Below, piece by piece: positions 8,561 to 17,177 of a stretch of DNA of 64,000 nucleotides (positions are counted from its first letter, which is position 1; each line of letters opens with the position of its first letter). The stretch comes from JBBQZU01 sp038207425 (GTDB taxonomy: Bacteria > Bacteroidota > Bacteroidia > Flavobacteriales_D > Cryomorphaceae). The notes under the pieces were generated by a model, which did no database searches, was not told where the DNA came from, and saw only the letters and a program-made list of their open reading frames with translations. The position numbers and the translations under genes are program-made. The stretch is taken from the NCBI GenBank assembly GCA_038207425.1, contig JBBQZU010000009.1:43740-107739 (forward strand). Direction: 5' to 3'.

Positions 8561-9792
8561 GCGGCAATCGTAATCTCTATATTTTATTGGGTATTATCAT
8601 CATTGCCGCCGCAGCAATCCTGGCGGTAGTAAGCAATCGGAAAACGCGCTACGACTGGGCCGAGACTTTTGATAATCAGGGCGTGGAACCGTATGACCTG
8701 AGCCTGTTTCGAAAGGTAATGGAAGCCACCGCAGACAAGGAATCATTTACCGCCATAAGCGACTTGAAAAGCGATACCGGCTTGGTGCACAAAAGTGGCA
8801 CCGCCCTCATATATGTTGACTCCCGTGCTTTTTTTGACTCTGCCGATGTTGAAATTCTGCTCAGCTTTACAGCCAAAGGAAATACACTCTTCATTAGCTC
8901 CACCAATAGTCATAAACTCATAACGAAGCTATTGAAGGATTGCATTTCGAAAGAACTGCCTCTTGTGAAGAGCACCAAAGCAAAAAGAATTTACCCAAAG
9001 GTGACATCTGCTGATACCAATGCTGTAATATTTTATAACGAGATAGAAGATGTAATGCGCTACCCATGGACCTGGTATGACATTAGCAATTGCAAAACAG
9101 AAGGCTTGAAGGAACTGGGAAGTTTCAGAGCCATAGATAAATGGTACACGAATGCACTTTCCATAGAATATGGTTTGGGCAGCATTATACTGCACAGCAC
9201 TCCGTTGATGTTTACCAATTACCACTTCAAAAATGAACCGGTATTTGAACATTCCCAGGCAATGCTAGCAACAACCGCCGGCAAGGAACTAATATGGTAC
9301 GACCCTAAGGCCTTGGTTTCGCAACCCCAAAACAGACCTTTGATTACCGAAACACCACTCAAGTTTATACTTGGCAATGCTCCCTTGCGCTGGGCCTGGT
9401 ACACCCTTATTCTGCTCGCCTTGCTCTTCCTGATTACCGGCATCAGACGGCTGCAGCGGCCTGTACCGGTGCTTGCTGCCCCACCTAACGATACCCTGGC
9501 ATACCTGGATGTAGTATCTCGAATGTATAGAAAAGAAGGCCGGCACAAGCACGTTGTTCAAGTGCAGTTCAAACTGCTTTTACACCACTTACGCATACGG
9601 TACAAACTTCCGGTAACCAATATTGACAAGACATTTTTTCGCGAAGCGGCACTCAGACTTAAAATAGATGAGCCGATGATAATTGAATTTTTTGCCGAAC
9701 TTGACCGCGCCAGAAACAACAGTACCCTTACAGATGAAGATTTGGCAAGGGTAGACAAGAAAATCACAGAATTTTACGCCCGATGTCCATAG
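8557..9792 (+). CDS. DUF4350 domain-containing membrane protein
   Basis: A 411-residue protein with an N-terminal hydrophobic helix (about 5-25), an extracytoplasmic region of 230 residues that resembles the DUF4350 / glutamine-amidotransferase-like fold (the DKESFTAISDL...FFDSADVEILLSFTAKGNTLFIS pattern, interrupted here for brevity), a second helix (about 278-298) and a cytoplasmic C-terminus rich in helices. No catalytic cysteine is evident in the amidotransferase-like part, so it is more likely a binding or scaffold domain. It overlaps the genes on both sides (4 and 10 bases), which indicates translational coupling. Function is not established. Confidence 0.75.
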   Translation: MSGNRNLYILLGIIIIAAAAILAVVSNRKTRYDWAETFDNQGVEPYDLSLFRKVMEATADKESFTAISDLKSDTGLVHKSGTALIYVDSRAFFDSADVEILLSFTAKGNTLFISSTNSHKLITKLLKDCISKELPLVKSTKAKRIYPKVTSADTNAVIFYNEIEDVMRYPWTWYDISNCKTEGLKELGSFRAIDKWYTNALSIEYGLGSIILHSTPLMFTNYHFKNEPVFEHSQAMLATTAGKELIWYDPKALVSQPQNRPLITETPLKFILGNAPLRWAWYTLILLALLFLITGIRRLQRPVPVLAAPPNDTLAYLDVVSRMYRKEGRHKHVVQVQFKLLLHHLRIRYKLPVTNIDKTFFREAALRLKIDEPMIIEFFAELDRARNNSTLTDEDLARVDKKITEFYARCP

Positions 9793-10880
9793 AACAAGAA
9801 CACAATCCTCAGGAAGAAAATCTCAATAATCAGGAATCCCCTTCAGCAGACCCGATACAACCTGTTAATACAGAATACAGCGCATCCGAAGCACCCGCGG
9901 CCGATGATTCATTTGGCGAAAGCCTGAGTAATGAAGCAGCAATGCTGCAAGCCACTATGGCAAAAATAAAAGGCGAAATAGGGAAAGTAATTATAGGGCA
10001 GGAAGACCTTATAGAATTGATGATTGCGGCCCTGCTTACCAATGGTCACGTGCTGCTCGAAGGGGTGCCGGGTATCGCAAAAACACTTCTTTCAAAGCTG
10101 CTTGCCCAAACGCTGCATATCGATTTTGCCAGGATTCAGTTTACCCCCGACTTGATGCCTACCGATATTATTGGCACTACCATTTTTGATATGAAGCGCT
10201 CAGAGTTTTATTTCAAAAAAGGGCCTATTTTCAGCAATATCGTCTTGATTGATGAGATAAACCGCGCACCTGCTAAAACGCAGGCAGCACTCATGGAAGT
10301 AATGGAAGAAGGGCAGGTAACTGTTGACGGTGAAACGTACCCAATGACGCCCCCTTTCTTTGTAGTGGCTACACAAAACCCTGTGGAGCAGGAAGGTACT
10401 TATAAATTGCCGGAAGCCCAGCTCGACCGGTTCATGTTCAAGCTTCAGGCTACTTATCCATCTTTGCAAGAAGAAACAAGGATGCTCGATCGGTTTCGGA
10501 ATGACTTTTACGGAAGGCAACAGCGCGACATCAAGGCTGTGCTCACCGCTGATGAATTGATGAAACACCGGGTGCATGTAGAAGCCGTTCACATCAAAGA
10601 CGAGTTGCTTCATTATATAGCCCAAATAGTAGCCGGCTCCCGAAACAACAGCGATTTGTATTTGGGCGCTTCACCGCGTGCTTCACTGAATATTATGAAA
10701 GCAGCAAAAGCCATTGCGCTAATAAGGGGGCGCAGCTTCGTAATACCCGATGATATAAAACAGGTGGTATACCCGGTACTTAACCACCGCCTTATACTCA
10801 GCTATGATCGCGAGATAGAAGGTGTGCAAATGAAAGAAATCGTAGAAAGCATACTGCGCAAAGTAGAAGTTCCCCGATGA
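9783..10880 (+). CDS. MoxR-family AAA+ ATPase
   Basis: A 365-residue cytosolic ATPase. After a 50-residue acidic, probably disordered N-terminus, the AAA+ module has Walker A GVPGIAKT (residues 94-101), Walker B VLIDE (154-158), the EINRAP segment typical of MoxR, and a sensor region ATQNPVEQEGTY. The C-terminal lid region carries GASPRASL. MoxR proteins act as chaperone-like ATPases that activate or mature partner protein complexes and nearly always sit before a DUF58 gene, as here (4-base overlap). The substrate in this operon is unknown. The acidic N-terminal extension is not part of the usual core and may be a partner contact. Confidence 0.92.
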   Translation: MSIEQEHNPQEENLNNQESPSADPIQPVNTEYSASEAPAADDSFGESLSNEAAMLQATMAKIKGEIGKVIIGQEDLIELMIAALLTNGHVLLEGVPGIAKTLLSKLLAQTLHIDFARIQFTPDLMPTDIIGTTIFDMKRSEFYFKKGPIFSNIVLIDEINRAPAKTQAALMEVMEEGQVTVDGETYPMTPPFFVVATQNPVEQEGTYKLPEAQLDRFMFKLQATYPSLQEETRMLDRFRNDFYGRQQRDIKAVLTADELMKHRVHVEAVHIKDELLHYIAQIVAGSRNNSDLYLGASPRASLNIMKAAKAIALIRGRSFVIPDDIKQVVYPVLNHRLILSYDREIEGVQMKEIVESILRKVEVPR

Positions 10881-12211
10881 TCAAAAACCCTGTAAAAGGA
10901 GTGCATTTCACCCCACTGTTTTACTATGCCGGTGGCGTTATTGTACTCCTGCTGGTTCTGGGGTTTTCTGTAAGCTTGCTCTTCAGGGTTGGTCAGGCGA
11001 TGCTGCTTTTGCTTTTCACAGCATCAATTGCCGACACCGTAATCCTGTTTCAGCCGCAGGTAGCCTTTAGGGCTGTGCGAAAAACACCGCGAATACTGGG
11101 GCTGGGCGATAATACACAAATTGAATTGCTCGTATATTACAGCGGAACTATTCCACTAAAATGCGTGGTTATTGATGAACTACCTGAGCAATTACAGGTA
11201 CGCAATTTCACCCTACACACCTTGCTTAAGTCAGGAATCAACCGCCTGCGATACAGCGTAAAACCAGTGAATCGAGGCATTTATTCATTTGGCAATTTGA
11301 TAATTCTTGCTTCAAGCACCATTGGGCTTATTAAGCGAAAGGTGTCAATAAGCCTCTCGGCAAATGTACCTGTATATCCAAGCGTGCTTCAAATGCATCA
11401 GGTAGAATTGCTTGCATTCAGCAGGGTGAGCGTTGCTACCGGTTCTAAAAATCTGAGAAGAATAGGTCAGAGTTACGAGTTTGAGCAAATCACTCCTTTT
11501 GTAGAAGGCGACGACTACCGCAATATAAACTGGAAAGCCACCGGCAAAACCCGCGAGCTGATGGTAAATCAATTTCAGGATGAGCGCAGCCAGAATGTGT
11601 ATTGTATCATCAGCAAAGGGCGGTCTATGAAAATGGCTTTCAATGGAATGACGATGCTTGACTATGCAATAAACAGCACCCTGGCAATGAGCAATGTTGC
11701 ATTGAAAAAATATGACCGCGTGGGGTTGATTACTTTTTCAGACAAAATTGGCGCGGCACTGCGTGCCGACAACAGATATGGACAGCTTCAAAAAATACTC
11801 GAGGCACTTTACGCTGAGTCCGAAAGGGGTATTGAACCGAGCTATGAATTGCTATACAAGAGCATTGACCGTGTAGTGCACGGCAGAAGCATGTTGCTGC
11901 TTTTCTCCAATTTCGAAACCCCGCAAATGGTGGAAAGGGTGCTCCCGATACTTCGGAAAATAAATAAAAAGCACTTGGTGGTTCAGGTGCTATTCAAAGA
12001 CCGGCATCTGGACGAACTGGCACAGGGCACAAATGCAAGCGTAGAAGGTATTTACCAAAGCACACTTGCAAAGCAGCAGATAGGCAAGCGTGAGGAAATA
12101 GCCTACAGGCTGAGCCGCAACGGAATTCAAACGGTTGTAAGCTATCCCGAACAACTCTCTGTGAATACAATAAATAAGTATTTGGAGCTAAAATCGCGGG
12201 GATTAATTTAA
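10877..12211 (+). CDS. DUF58 domain-containing protein
   Basis: A 444-residue protein with two hydrophobic helices near the N-terminus (about 13-35 and 38-55), a beta-rich middle part, and the DUF58 core near residues 190-245: RRIGQSYEFEQITPF, then GDDYRNINWKATGK, which are the family's most conserved pieces. The region after it resembles a von Willebrand A-type fold (CIISKGRSMKMAF, where the usual DxSxS metal site is altered to SKGRS). It is expected to be the membrane-associated partner of the MoxR ATPase encoded just upstream. ATG overlaps the moxR stop by 4 bases. The exact function of DUF58 proteins is unknown. Confidence 0.9.
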   Translation: MIKNPVKGVHFTPLFYYAGGVIVLLLVLGFSVSLLFRVGQAMLLLLFTASIADTVILFQPQVAFRAVRKTPRILGLGDNTQIELLVYYSGTIPLKCVVIDELPEQLQVRNFTLHTLLKSGINRLRYSVKPVNRGIYSFGNLIILASSTIGLIKRKVSISLSANVPVYPSVLQMHQVELLAFSRVSVATGSKNLRRIGQSYEFEQITPFVEGDDYRNINWKATGKTRELMVNQFQDERSQNVYCIISKGRSMKMAFNGMTMLDYAINSTLAMSNVALKKYDRVGLITFSDKIGAALRADNRYGQLQKILEALYAESERGIEPSYELLYKSIDRVVHGRSMLLLFSNFETPQMVERVLPILRKINKKHLVVQVLFKDRHLDELAQGTNASVEGIYQSTLAKQQIGKREEIAYRLSRNGIQTVVSYPEQLSVNTINKYLELKSRGLI

Positions 12212-12236
12212 TTTGTAACTATTAAATACTCTGACT

Positions 12237-12911
12237 ATGTATATCGCAGATCAAAATCAACGCATTGAGAAACTCGCAAAAGACGGCTATAACTTCGATT
12301 TTGAGAAGTACTTTTCTTCCGGATGGGAGCTTTTCAAAAAAGCTGCGGGGCAATATATGATCTATACCTTGCTCTACCTGGCCATTAGTGTTGGCCTAAC
12401 ATTAATTCCAATTTTGGGTTTTTTTGCATCGCTAGTTATCGGGCCGGCGCTCACAGCCGGGTATTTTTTAGCAAGCAGAAAATTGCAAGTTGACGGCACC
12501 CTCGAAATAGGCGATTTTTTTAAGTCTTTTGATTTTGTGCTTCAACTTTGCATACTCGGAATTGTATCATCGGTGCTAACCATAATAGGATTGGTATTCG
12601 TCATACTACCGGGTATATGGTTTGCGGTGGCTTCCTCTATCGCATCAATGATGGTAGTATTTGCCAAAACCGATTTTTGGGATGGAATCAAGATGAGCAT
12701 TAAGCTTGTTAATGCAAAGTGGTTTCACTGGTTCGCATTCTTTATGCTGATTTTTCTTCTAAACCTTCTCGGATTTATAGCCTTTGGCATTGGTTTATTT
12801 ATCACCGTTCCGGTAAGCTTTTGTGCATTATACAGCGCGTACTATCATATAGTAGGTTTTGATGATGCCGATAAAGTAAAAGACGCCAGTGAGCACCTTG
12901 TTGACTTTTAA
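12237..12911 (+). CDS. Six-helix membrane protein of unknown function
   Basis: A 224-residue protein with an amphipathic N-terminus (FDFEKYFSSGWELFKKAAG, residues 21-39) and about six hydrophobic helices spread from residue 40 to 215. The helix layout, with glycine- and proline-containing kinks such as IPILGF and ILPGIW, resembles the DUF975 / glycerophosphodiesterase membrane-domain type of helical bundle, but I cannot place it in a family with certainty. It follows the DUF58 gene by 25 bases on the same strand and is probably the last gene of that operon. The convergent RNase E/G gene starts its 3' end 9 bases later. Confidence 0.6.
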   Translation: MYIADQNQRIEKLAKDGYNFDFEKYFSSGWELFKKAAGQYMIYTLLYLAISVGLTLIPILGFFASLVIGPALTAGYFLASRKLQVDGTLEIGDFFKSFDFVLQLCILGIVSSVLTIIGLVFVILPGIWFAVASSIASMMVVFAKTDFWDGIKMSIKLVNAKWFHWFAFFMLIFLLNLLGFIAFGIGLFITVPVSFCALYSAYYHIVGFDDADKVKDASEHLVDF

Positions 12912-12920
12912 TGCCAGAGG

Positions 12921-14471
12921 CTAATCGTCAACAGGTTCCCCTTTGTCGTTATAGAACTTGTATTTAAGAATCGCGAAGTCGTTATCAGGTACAACAGTTA
13001 GCGATGCTTTATACTTTGAACACAGTTTTTTGCGAATTGAAGTAAAGAACCCTCTGTTATAGTATGATTCAAGAAAAGGATGCACCCTGAGGGTAAGCTT
13101 CTTCATCTTGAGTTCTTCGGCGTAGTATCGCAGGTTGTTTTCAATTTGGTCGGTAATAAGAATACTGGCCTGAACTTTACCCACACCTTCGCAGCAAGGG
13201 CACACTTCTTCAGTGCTGATGTCGGTAACTTCGCGCACCCTTTGTCGGGTTATTTCCACTACCCCGAATTTGCTAGGGGGCAACACATTGTGTTTGGCTT
13301 TATCTTCTTTTAGCGCATCTTTGAGTCTTTCGAAAAGTTGCTTTTGATTTGCTTTCGAATGCATGTCAATAAAGTCAACAACGATAATACCTCCCATATC
13401 ACGCAGCCTGAGCACGCGTGCTATTTCTTCAGCACATTCAAGATTTGTTTCAAGTGCATTTTGCTCCTGCCCTTTGTCACCACCTTTGCGGCTGCCACTG
13501 TTCACATCTATTACGTGCATGGCTTCGGTGTGTTCAACAATCAGGTAAGCGCCACTTTTCAGGATTACCTGACGGCCAAAGGCAACTTTTATTTGGCGAT
13601 TAACTCCAAGTGTATCGAAGAGGTCTTCGCCAGGTGCAAGCTTTATAATCTTCTCCTGATCAGGTGATACCTTGCGCAGGTAATCACGAATCTCGTTGGC
13701 AAGATCGTTATCGTTTACATGAATTTTTGTAAAGCTGCCACTCAGTAGATCGCGCATCACAGTTGAAGTGCGGTTCAGCTCGCCGAGTACCCTTTTTGGA
13801 GGGGTAGCAGTTTTAAGATTTTCGAACATTTTGTTCCATCGGTTCACAAGATCCTGGATGTCTCCATCCAGTTCGGCCACCTTTTTACTTTCTGCCACGG
13901 TGCGCACGATGACCCCGAAATTTTTAGGCTTAATACTTTGAATAAGTCTGCGGAGTCGGGTTCGCTCATCCTGCGATTTGATGCGTTGCGAGAGAGATAT
14001 TTTATCGCTGAAAGGCACCAGTACCACGTACCTGCCTGCGAGGGTAATTTCAGAAGTTAGCCTGGGCCCTTTCGAAGATATTGGCTCTTTGGCAACCTGC
14101 ACAAGGATGTGCTGGCTACCCGAAACTACGTCATTGATTTTGCCGTTTTTATCTATATCTTCTTCAACCTGAAAATCTGCCAGGTCGGGACTTGTCTGCT
14201 TACCTGTCGTAGTGCGCTTCACAAATTTGCTAAGCGACTTATACTGTGGCCCCAAGTCGAGGTAGTGAAGAAATGCATCCTTCTCATACCCTACGTCAAC
14301 GAAAGCAGCATTCAGGCTTGGGAGTACGCGATGCACCTTACCTAGGTACACGTCGCCCACCGTAAAATCCTGTCCGCCTTTTTCCTTGTGAAGCTCTGTA
14401 AGAACCTTATCTTTTAAAAAAGCAATATCAACTTCGTTGCCCTTGACATTGACTACAAGTTCAAGATTCAC
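12921..14471 (-). CDS. rng: Ribonuclease E/G family endoribonuclease
   Basis: A 516-residue RNase G-type enzyme for rRNA and mRNA processing. An S1 RNA-binding domain lies in the first 135 residues (DVYLGKVHRVLPSLNAAFVDVG, trimmed here), the two metal-binding aspartates lie in IDVNSGSR (near 320) and VVDFIDMHS (near 364), and the zinc-link CPCC lies near 425. There is no long RNase E-type C-terminal scaffold. The frame extends upstream to TTG 14516, but family members start at the VNLELVVNVKG segment, so GTG at 14471 is the best start. The insertion of about 30 residues in the S1 region (TTTGKQTSPDLADF) is typical of Bacteroidota copies. Confidence 0.92.
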   Translation of the reverse strand: MNLELVVNVKGNEVDIAFLKDKVLTELHKEKGGQDFTVGDVYLGKVHRVLPSLNAAFVDVGYEKDAFLHYLDLGPQYKSLSKFVKRTTTGKQTSPDLADFQVEEDIDKNGKINDVVSGSQHILVQVAKEPISSKGPRLTSEITLAGRYVVLVPFSDKISLSQRIKSQDERTRLRRLIQSIKPKNFGVIVRTVAESKKVAELDGDIQDLVNRWNKMFENLKTATPPKRVLGELNRTSTVMRDLLSGSFTKIHVNDNDLANEIRDYLRKVSPDQEKIIKLAPGEDLFDTLGVNRQIKVAFGRQVILKSGAYLIVEHTEAMHVIDVNSGSRKGGDKGQEQNALETNLECAEEIARVLRLRDMGGIIVVDFIDMHSKANQKQLFERLKDALKEDKAKHNVLPPSKFGVVEITRQRVREVTDISTEEVCPCCEGVGKVQASILITDQIENNLRYYAEELKMKKLTLRVHPFLESYYNRGFFTSIRKKLCSKYKASLTVVPDNDFAILKYKFYNDKGEPVDD

Positions 14472-14556
14472 GAGTTTGGAAATTAAGTAATTAACACCGT
14501 GCGAAGCTCCATCCAAGGGGGCATTCCGCTACGAAATTACATTCGAAAGAAGTATA

Positions 14557-14649
14557 TTACTTCTTCTTTTTGTGTCTATTTTTACGAAGGCGCTTTTTGC
14601 GCTTGTGCGTTGCCATCTTATGGCGTTTGCGTTTTTTACCGCTTGGCAT
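14557..14649 (-). CDS. AURKAIP1/COX24-domain micro-protein, likely ribosomal
   Basis: A 30-codon gene encoding a peptide starting MPSGKKRKRHKMATHKRKK and ending in four lysines; 20 of 30 residues are Lys, Arg or His. This matches the AURKAIP1/COX24 (DUF1713) family. Eukaryotic members are the mitoribosomal protein mS38, and the mycobacterial relative bS22 is a small-subunit ribosomal protein, so I infer a ribosomal protein here. ATG at 14649 is unambiguous. It sits between rng and a TPR gene, 17 bases after the TPR stop, in a minus-strand cluster led by HU. Confidence 0.85.
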   Translation of the reverse strand: MPSGKKRKRHKMATHKRKKRLRKNRHKKKK

Positions 14650-14666
14650 GTGTGTAAAGTTTTTGT

Positions 14667-15152
14667 TTATAAATCAGTTTTAAGCTGATCCAGCATGCGG
14701 ATTACACCGTTTATCACAACTGTATCAGTTTCGAAGGTCAAATATTTTTCGAGCAATGGAATTGCTTCCATTCCCTGATTGTTCGCAATTTTAGACTGGG
14801 CGAGCCAGAAGTACGCTTCGGGATATTTTACATCTTTATCGTACTCAACCACTTTCTCAAAACGAAAAGTGGCATTCTCAAACTGGCGCGAAGTTAATGA
14901 AAATTGCGCCAGATGCCAATGTGCATCCACATTGGTTGAATCTTCCTGAAGGATTGCCCTTAACATGGCTATACCTTCCATTGGATTCTCGCTGCTTTGA
15001 ACAAGGCCAACCGCTTGTAGCAACCTCAAGTCAGTTGGGCTGGCTTCGGCCAAAATCCGCTTATCAGATGGTAAACGGGGTGCCAAAACCAACCCAACGA
15101 CCAAGATAATGGCCGTAGAAATCAGAATAATATTGATTACTCCCGGCTTCAT
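14667..15152 (-). CDS. Membrane-anchored TPR protein
   Basis: A 161-residue protein with an N-terminal hydrophobic anchor (about residues 5-24, INIILISTAIILVVGLVL) and then two to three tetratricopeptide repeats; NVDAHWHLAQFSLTSRQFENA (residues about 93-113) and PEAYFWLAQSKIANNQGMEA are good TPR helices, cited here in part. The domain should face the periplasm and bind other proteins. It lies 25 bases after the HU gene on the same strand. A TPR gene next to HU and RNase G is a familiar Bacteroidota arrangement, but its partner is unknown. Confidence 0.75.
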   Translation of the reverse strand: MKPGVINIILISTAIILVVGLVLAPRLPSDKRILAEASPTDLRLLQAVGLVQSSENPMEGIAMLRAILQEDSTNVDAHWHLAQFSLTSRQFENATFRFEKVVEYDKDVKYPEAYFWLAQSKIANNQGMEAIPLLEKYLTFETDTVVINGVIRMLDQLKTDL

Positions 15153-15177
15153 GACGGTGTATTTGCGCAGAAGAGTA

Positions 15178-15474
15178 TTACTTCTTCTTTACTTTTACGT
15201 TCTTCTTAACCTTGTCTACAAAAGTTTTAGAAGGCTTGAAAGCCGGAATGTTGTGAGCTGGGATCACAATAGGCTCTTTGGCAGAGATATTTCTACCAAT
15301 TTTTTCAGCTCGCTCTTTTACGATGAAGCTTCCAAAACCGCGTAGGTAAACGTTTTGGCCTGAAGAAAGTGACTTCTTTACTGAAGTCATGAATGCTTCT
15401 ATTGCTGTTTGCACAGCTACCTTTTCAATTCCTGTTTGTTCCGAGATTTCGGCAACAACGTCTGCTTTAGTCAT
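15178..15474 (-). CDS. HU-family DNA-binding protein
   Basis: A 98-residue histone-like protein. The N-terminal helices begin MTKADVVAEISEQTG, the dimer core has the VYLRGFGSF segment, and the beta-arm region carries RNISAKEPIVIPAHNIPAFKPS, i.e. the family's RNP/P-x-P arm in modified form. The C-terminus is lysine-rich (KVKKNVKVKKK). HU bends and compacts DNA as a dimer. The arm has IPAHNIPAFKPSK in place of the usual VPAxxxPxFKxGK, still in family range. A good promoter lies 50-80 bases upstream. HU and IHF paralogues cannot be told apart here, so no symbol is given. Confidence 0.93.
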   Translation of the reverse strand: MTKADVVAEISEQTGIEKVAVQTAIEAFMTSVKKSLSSGQNVYLRGFGSFIVKERAEKIGRNISAKEPIVIPAHNIPAFKPSKTFVDKVKKNVKVKKK

Positions 15475-15524
15475 AGTGTTGAAACTTAGGCGTGTTTATA
15501 TGTTTGAGAAAAATTTAACGGGCG

Positions 15525-15555
15525 CAAAGATATTGGTTTCTAGCTATGAATGAAA
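15525..15555 (-). promoter_or_regulatory. Promoter for the HU gene cluster (TTTC-N19-TATCTTTG)
   Basis: On the minus strand TATCTTTG (15525-15532) is a full match to the Bacteroidota -7 box TAnnTTTG, and TTTC (15552-15555) matches three of four bases of the -33 TTTG at the preferred 19-base spacing. Transcription would start near 15520, leaving a leader of about 45 bases before the HU ATG. Confidence 0.65.
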
Positions 15556-15608
15556 TTCATTTTCGCTAAATTCGTCTTTTCTACCCATAAAACCCCACAA
15601 ATGCTGTG

Positions 15609-16661
15609 ATGGAAATAAATGAATTGCTGATTTCGTGGTACTTACAAAACAAGAGATCGCTCCCATGGAGAGATACCAACGACCCTTACATCATTTGGCT
15701 TTCAGAAATTATTCTCCAACAAACCCGTGTAGAGCAAGGCCTGGGCTATTTTCTAAAATTTCAAGATACCTATCCCCAGGTTTCCAATTTAGCAAATGCC
15801 AGTGAGCAAGAAGTACTAAAGCTATGGCAGGGCCTGGGCTACTACTCACGGGCAAGGAACCTGCTAAATACGGCACGGCTTATCGTTTCTGATTATGAGG
15901 GAGTGTTTCCAAAAACATATGAAGGACTGCTCGGGCTAAAAGGAATAGGCCCGTATACAGCCGCGGCAATTGCCAGTTTTGCCTACAAATTACCTCATGC
16001 CGTCGTTGACGGAAATGTAATGCGTGTGCTGTCAAGGCTTTTTGACGTAAGTGAACCTGTAAACGCTTCGCAGGGAAAAAAAATAGTTGACCAACTTGCA
16101 GAGGGTTGTCTCAGCCAAACTCATCCCGACATTTACAATCAAGCTATCATGGAATTGGGGGCAATGCTATGCACTCCATCAAAACCCGACTGCGCGAGTT
16201 GCCCGCTCAGCATTAAATGTGAAGCTTTCGCAAAAAAAACGGTTGCGTTAAGACCGGTGAAGATCAAAAAGCAAAGAGCCACAGTCAGGCATATTCATTA
16301 TGCTGTGGTAGAATCTGGCAACAGTATAATTTTCAGGCGAAGGGGTGAAAAAGATATTTGGCAAGGTCTTCATGACTTTCCATCGGTAGAGACTTTAGAA
16401 GAACCCGGGGCAGAATACCTCAAGCAATTTGTGAAAGAACATTTTCCGAAAGGCACACTTACCCGTGTGCCGCACAGCCCTGAAAAATCATACACCCACC
16501 TGCTCACCCACCGAAAAATCGAAGCCAAATTCTGGAGATTTGAAATGGACGGAGATATTTCAACAAATTCTCTATATTTAAGCATCCCAAAAAATGAAAT
16601 AGGGAAGCTCCCAATCCCTAGGCTTATTCATAAATACCTTGAAGATGCCGATTTGATATGA
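15609..16661 (+). CDS. mutY: A/G-specific adenine glycosylase
   Basis: A 350-residue base-excision repair enzyme that removes adenine paired with 8-oxoguanine. The catalytic glutamate lies in LSEIILQQTRV (about residue 37), the helix-hairpin-helix in GLKGIGPYTAAA (about 113) and the catalytic aspartate in VVDGNVMRV (about 138). The 4Fe-4S cluster motif Cx6Cx2Cx5C is complete (CTPSKPDCASCPLSIKC). The C-terminal third is the NUDIX-like 8-oxoG recognition domain (FRRRGEKDIWQGLHDFP). GTG at 15606 is directly followed by ATG 15609; I use the ATG. It heads the conserved order mutY-ssb-gldE-gldD. Confidence 0.95.
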   Translation: MEINELLISWYLQNKRSLPWRDTNDPYIIWLSEIILQQTRVEQGLGYFLKFQDTYPQVSNLANASEQEVLKLWQGLGYYSRARNLLNTARLIVSDYEGVFPKTYEGLLGLKGIGPYTAAAIASFAYKLPHAVVDGNVMRVLSRLFDVSEPVNASQGKKIVDQLAEGCLSQTHPDIYNQAIMELGAMLCTPSKPDCASCPLSIKCEAFAKKTVALRPVKIKKQRATVRHIHYAVVESGNSIIFRRRGEKDIWQGLHDFPSVETLEEPGAEYLKQFVKEHFPKGTLTRVPHSPEKSYTHLLTHRKIEAKFWRFEMDGDISTNSLYLSIPKNEIGKLPIPRLIHKYLEDADLI

Positions 16662-16682
16662 AGCACCGCAAGACATTAGTTT

Positions 16683-16690
16683 TAACTTTG
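16683..16690 (+). promoter_or_regulatory. Candidate -7 box (TAACTTTG) upstream of ssb
   Basis: TAACTTTG fully matches TAnnTTTG and lies 16 bases before the ssb ATG. No TTTG is found at 19 bases upstream, so only the -7 part is supported. Confidence 0.45.
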
Positions 16691-16706
16691 CAACCAACAA
16701 TTAGTA

Positions 16707-17147
16707 ATGGCAGGAGTAAATAAAGTAATTTTAGTAGGAAGGCTCGGGATGGAGCCTGAAATAAAATCATTCGAAAATGGCTCAAAAGTGGCAAGGCTCA
16801 GAATTGCAACCACAGAAAGCTATACCAATAAAGAAGGACAAAGAATAGAGCAAACCGAGTGGCATACCGTAACTATGTGGAGGCATCTTGCCGATTTTGC
16901 AGAAAAGTATTTGACAAAAGGATCGCTAGTTTATATAGAAGGTAAGCTCCGCACCCGCACTTGGAAAGACGCTGAAGGCAACGACCGATTCAACACTGAA
17001 ATTGAAGCACTCTCTATGCAAATGCTCGGAAATCGCCCAGGCACACCAGAGTCTGCTACTCAGGAACGGCAGCAGGGCATAGAAGCATCAGCGCAATCTA
17101 TGGCATCTCAAAGCAACCGAAGCGATCAGGATGACCTTCCCTTCTAA
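16707..17147 (+). CDS. ssb: Single-stranded DNA-binding protein
   Basis: A 146-residue SSB. The OB fold covers about residues 4-108, starting NKVILVGRLGMEPEIK and containing the WHTVTMWR and LVYIEGKLRTRTW segments that line the DNA path. A flexible glutamine/serine-rich linker follows, ending in the acidic tip DDLPF, the conserved docking site for repair and replication proteins. It acts as a tetramer on single-stranded DNA. It sits 45 bases after mutY and 30 bases before gldE. Confidence 0.96.
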   Translation: MAGVNKVILVGRLGMEPEIKSFENGSKVARLRIATTESYTNKEGQRIEQTEWHTVTMWRHLADFAEKYLTKGSLVYIEGKLRTRTWKDAEGNDRFNTEIEALSMQMLGNRPGTPESATQERQQGIEASAQSMASQSNRSDQDDLPF

Positions 17148-17177
17148 CCAACTTAATATTAACCAATAAAGCTCCAG

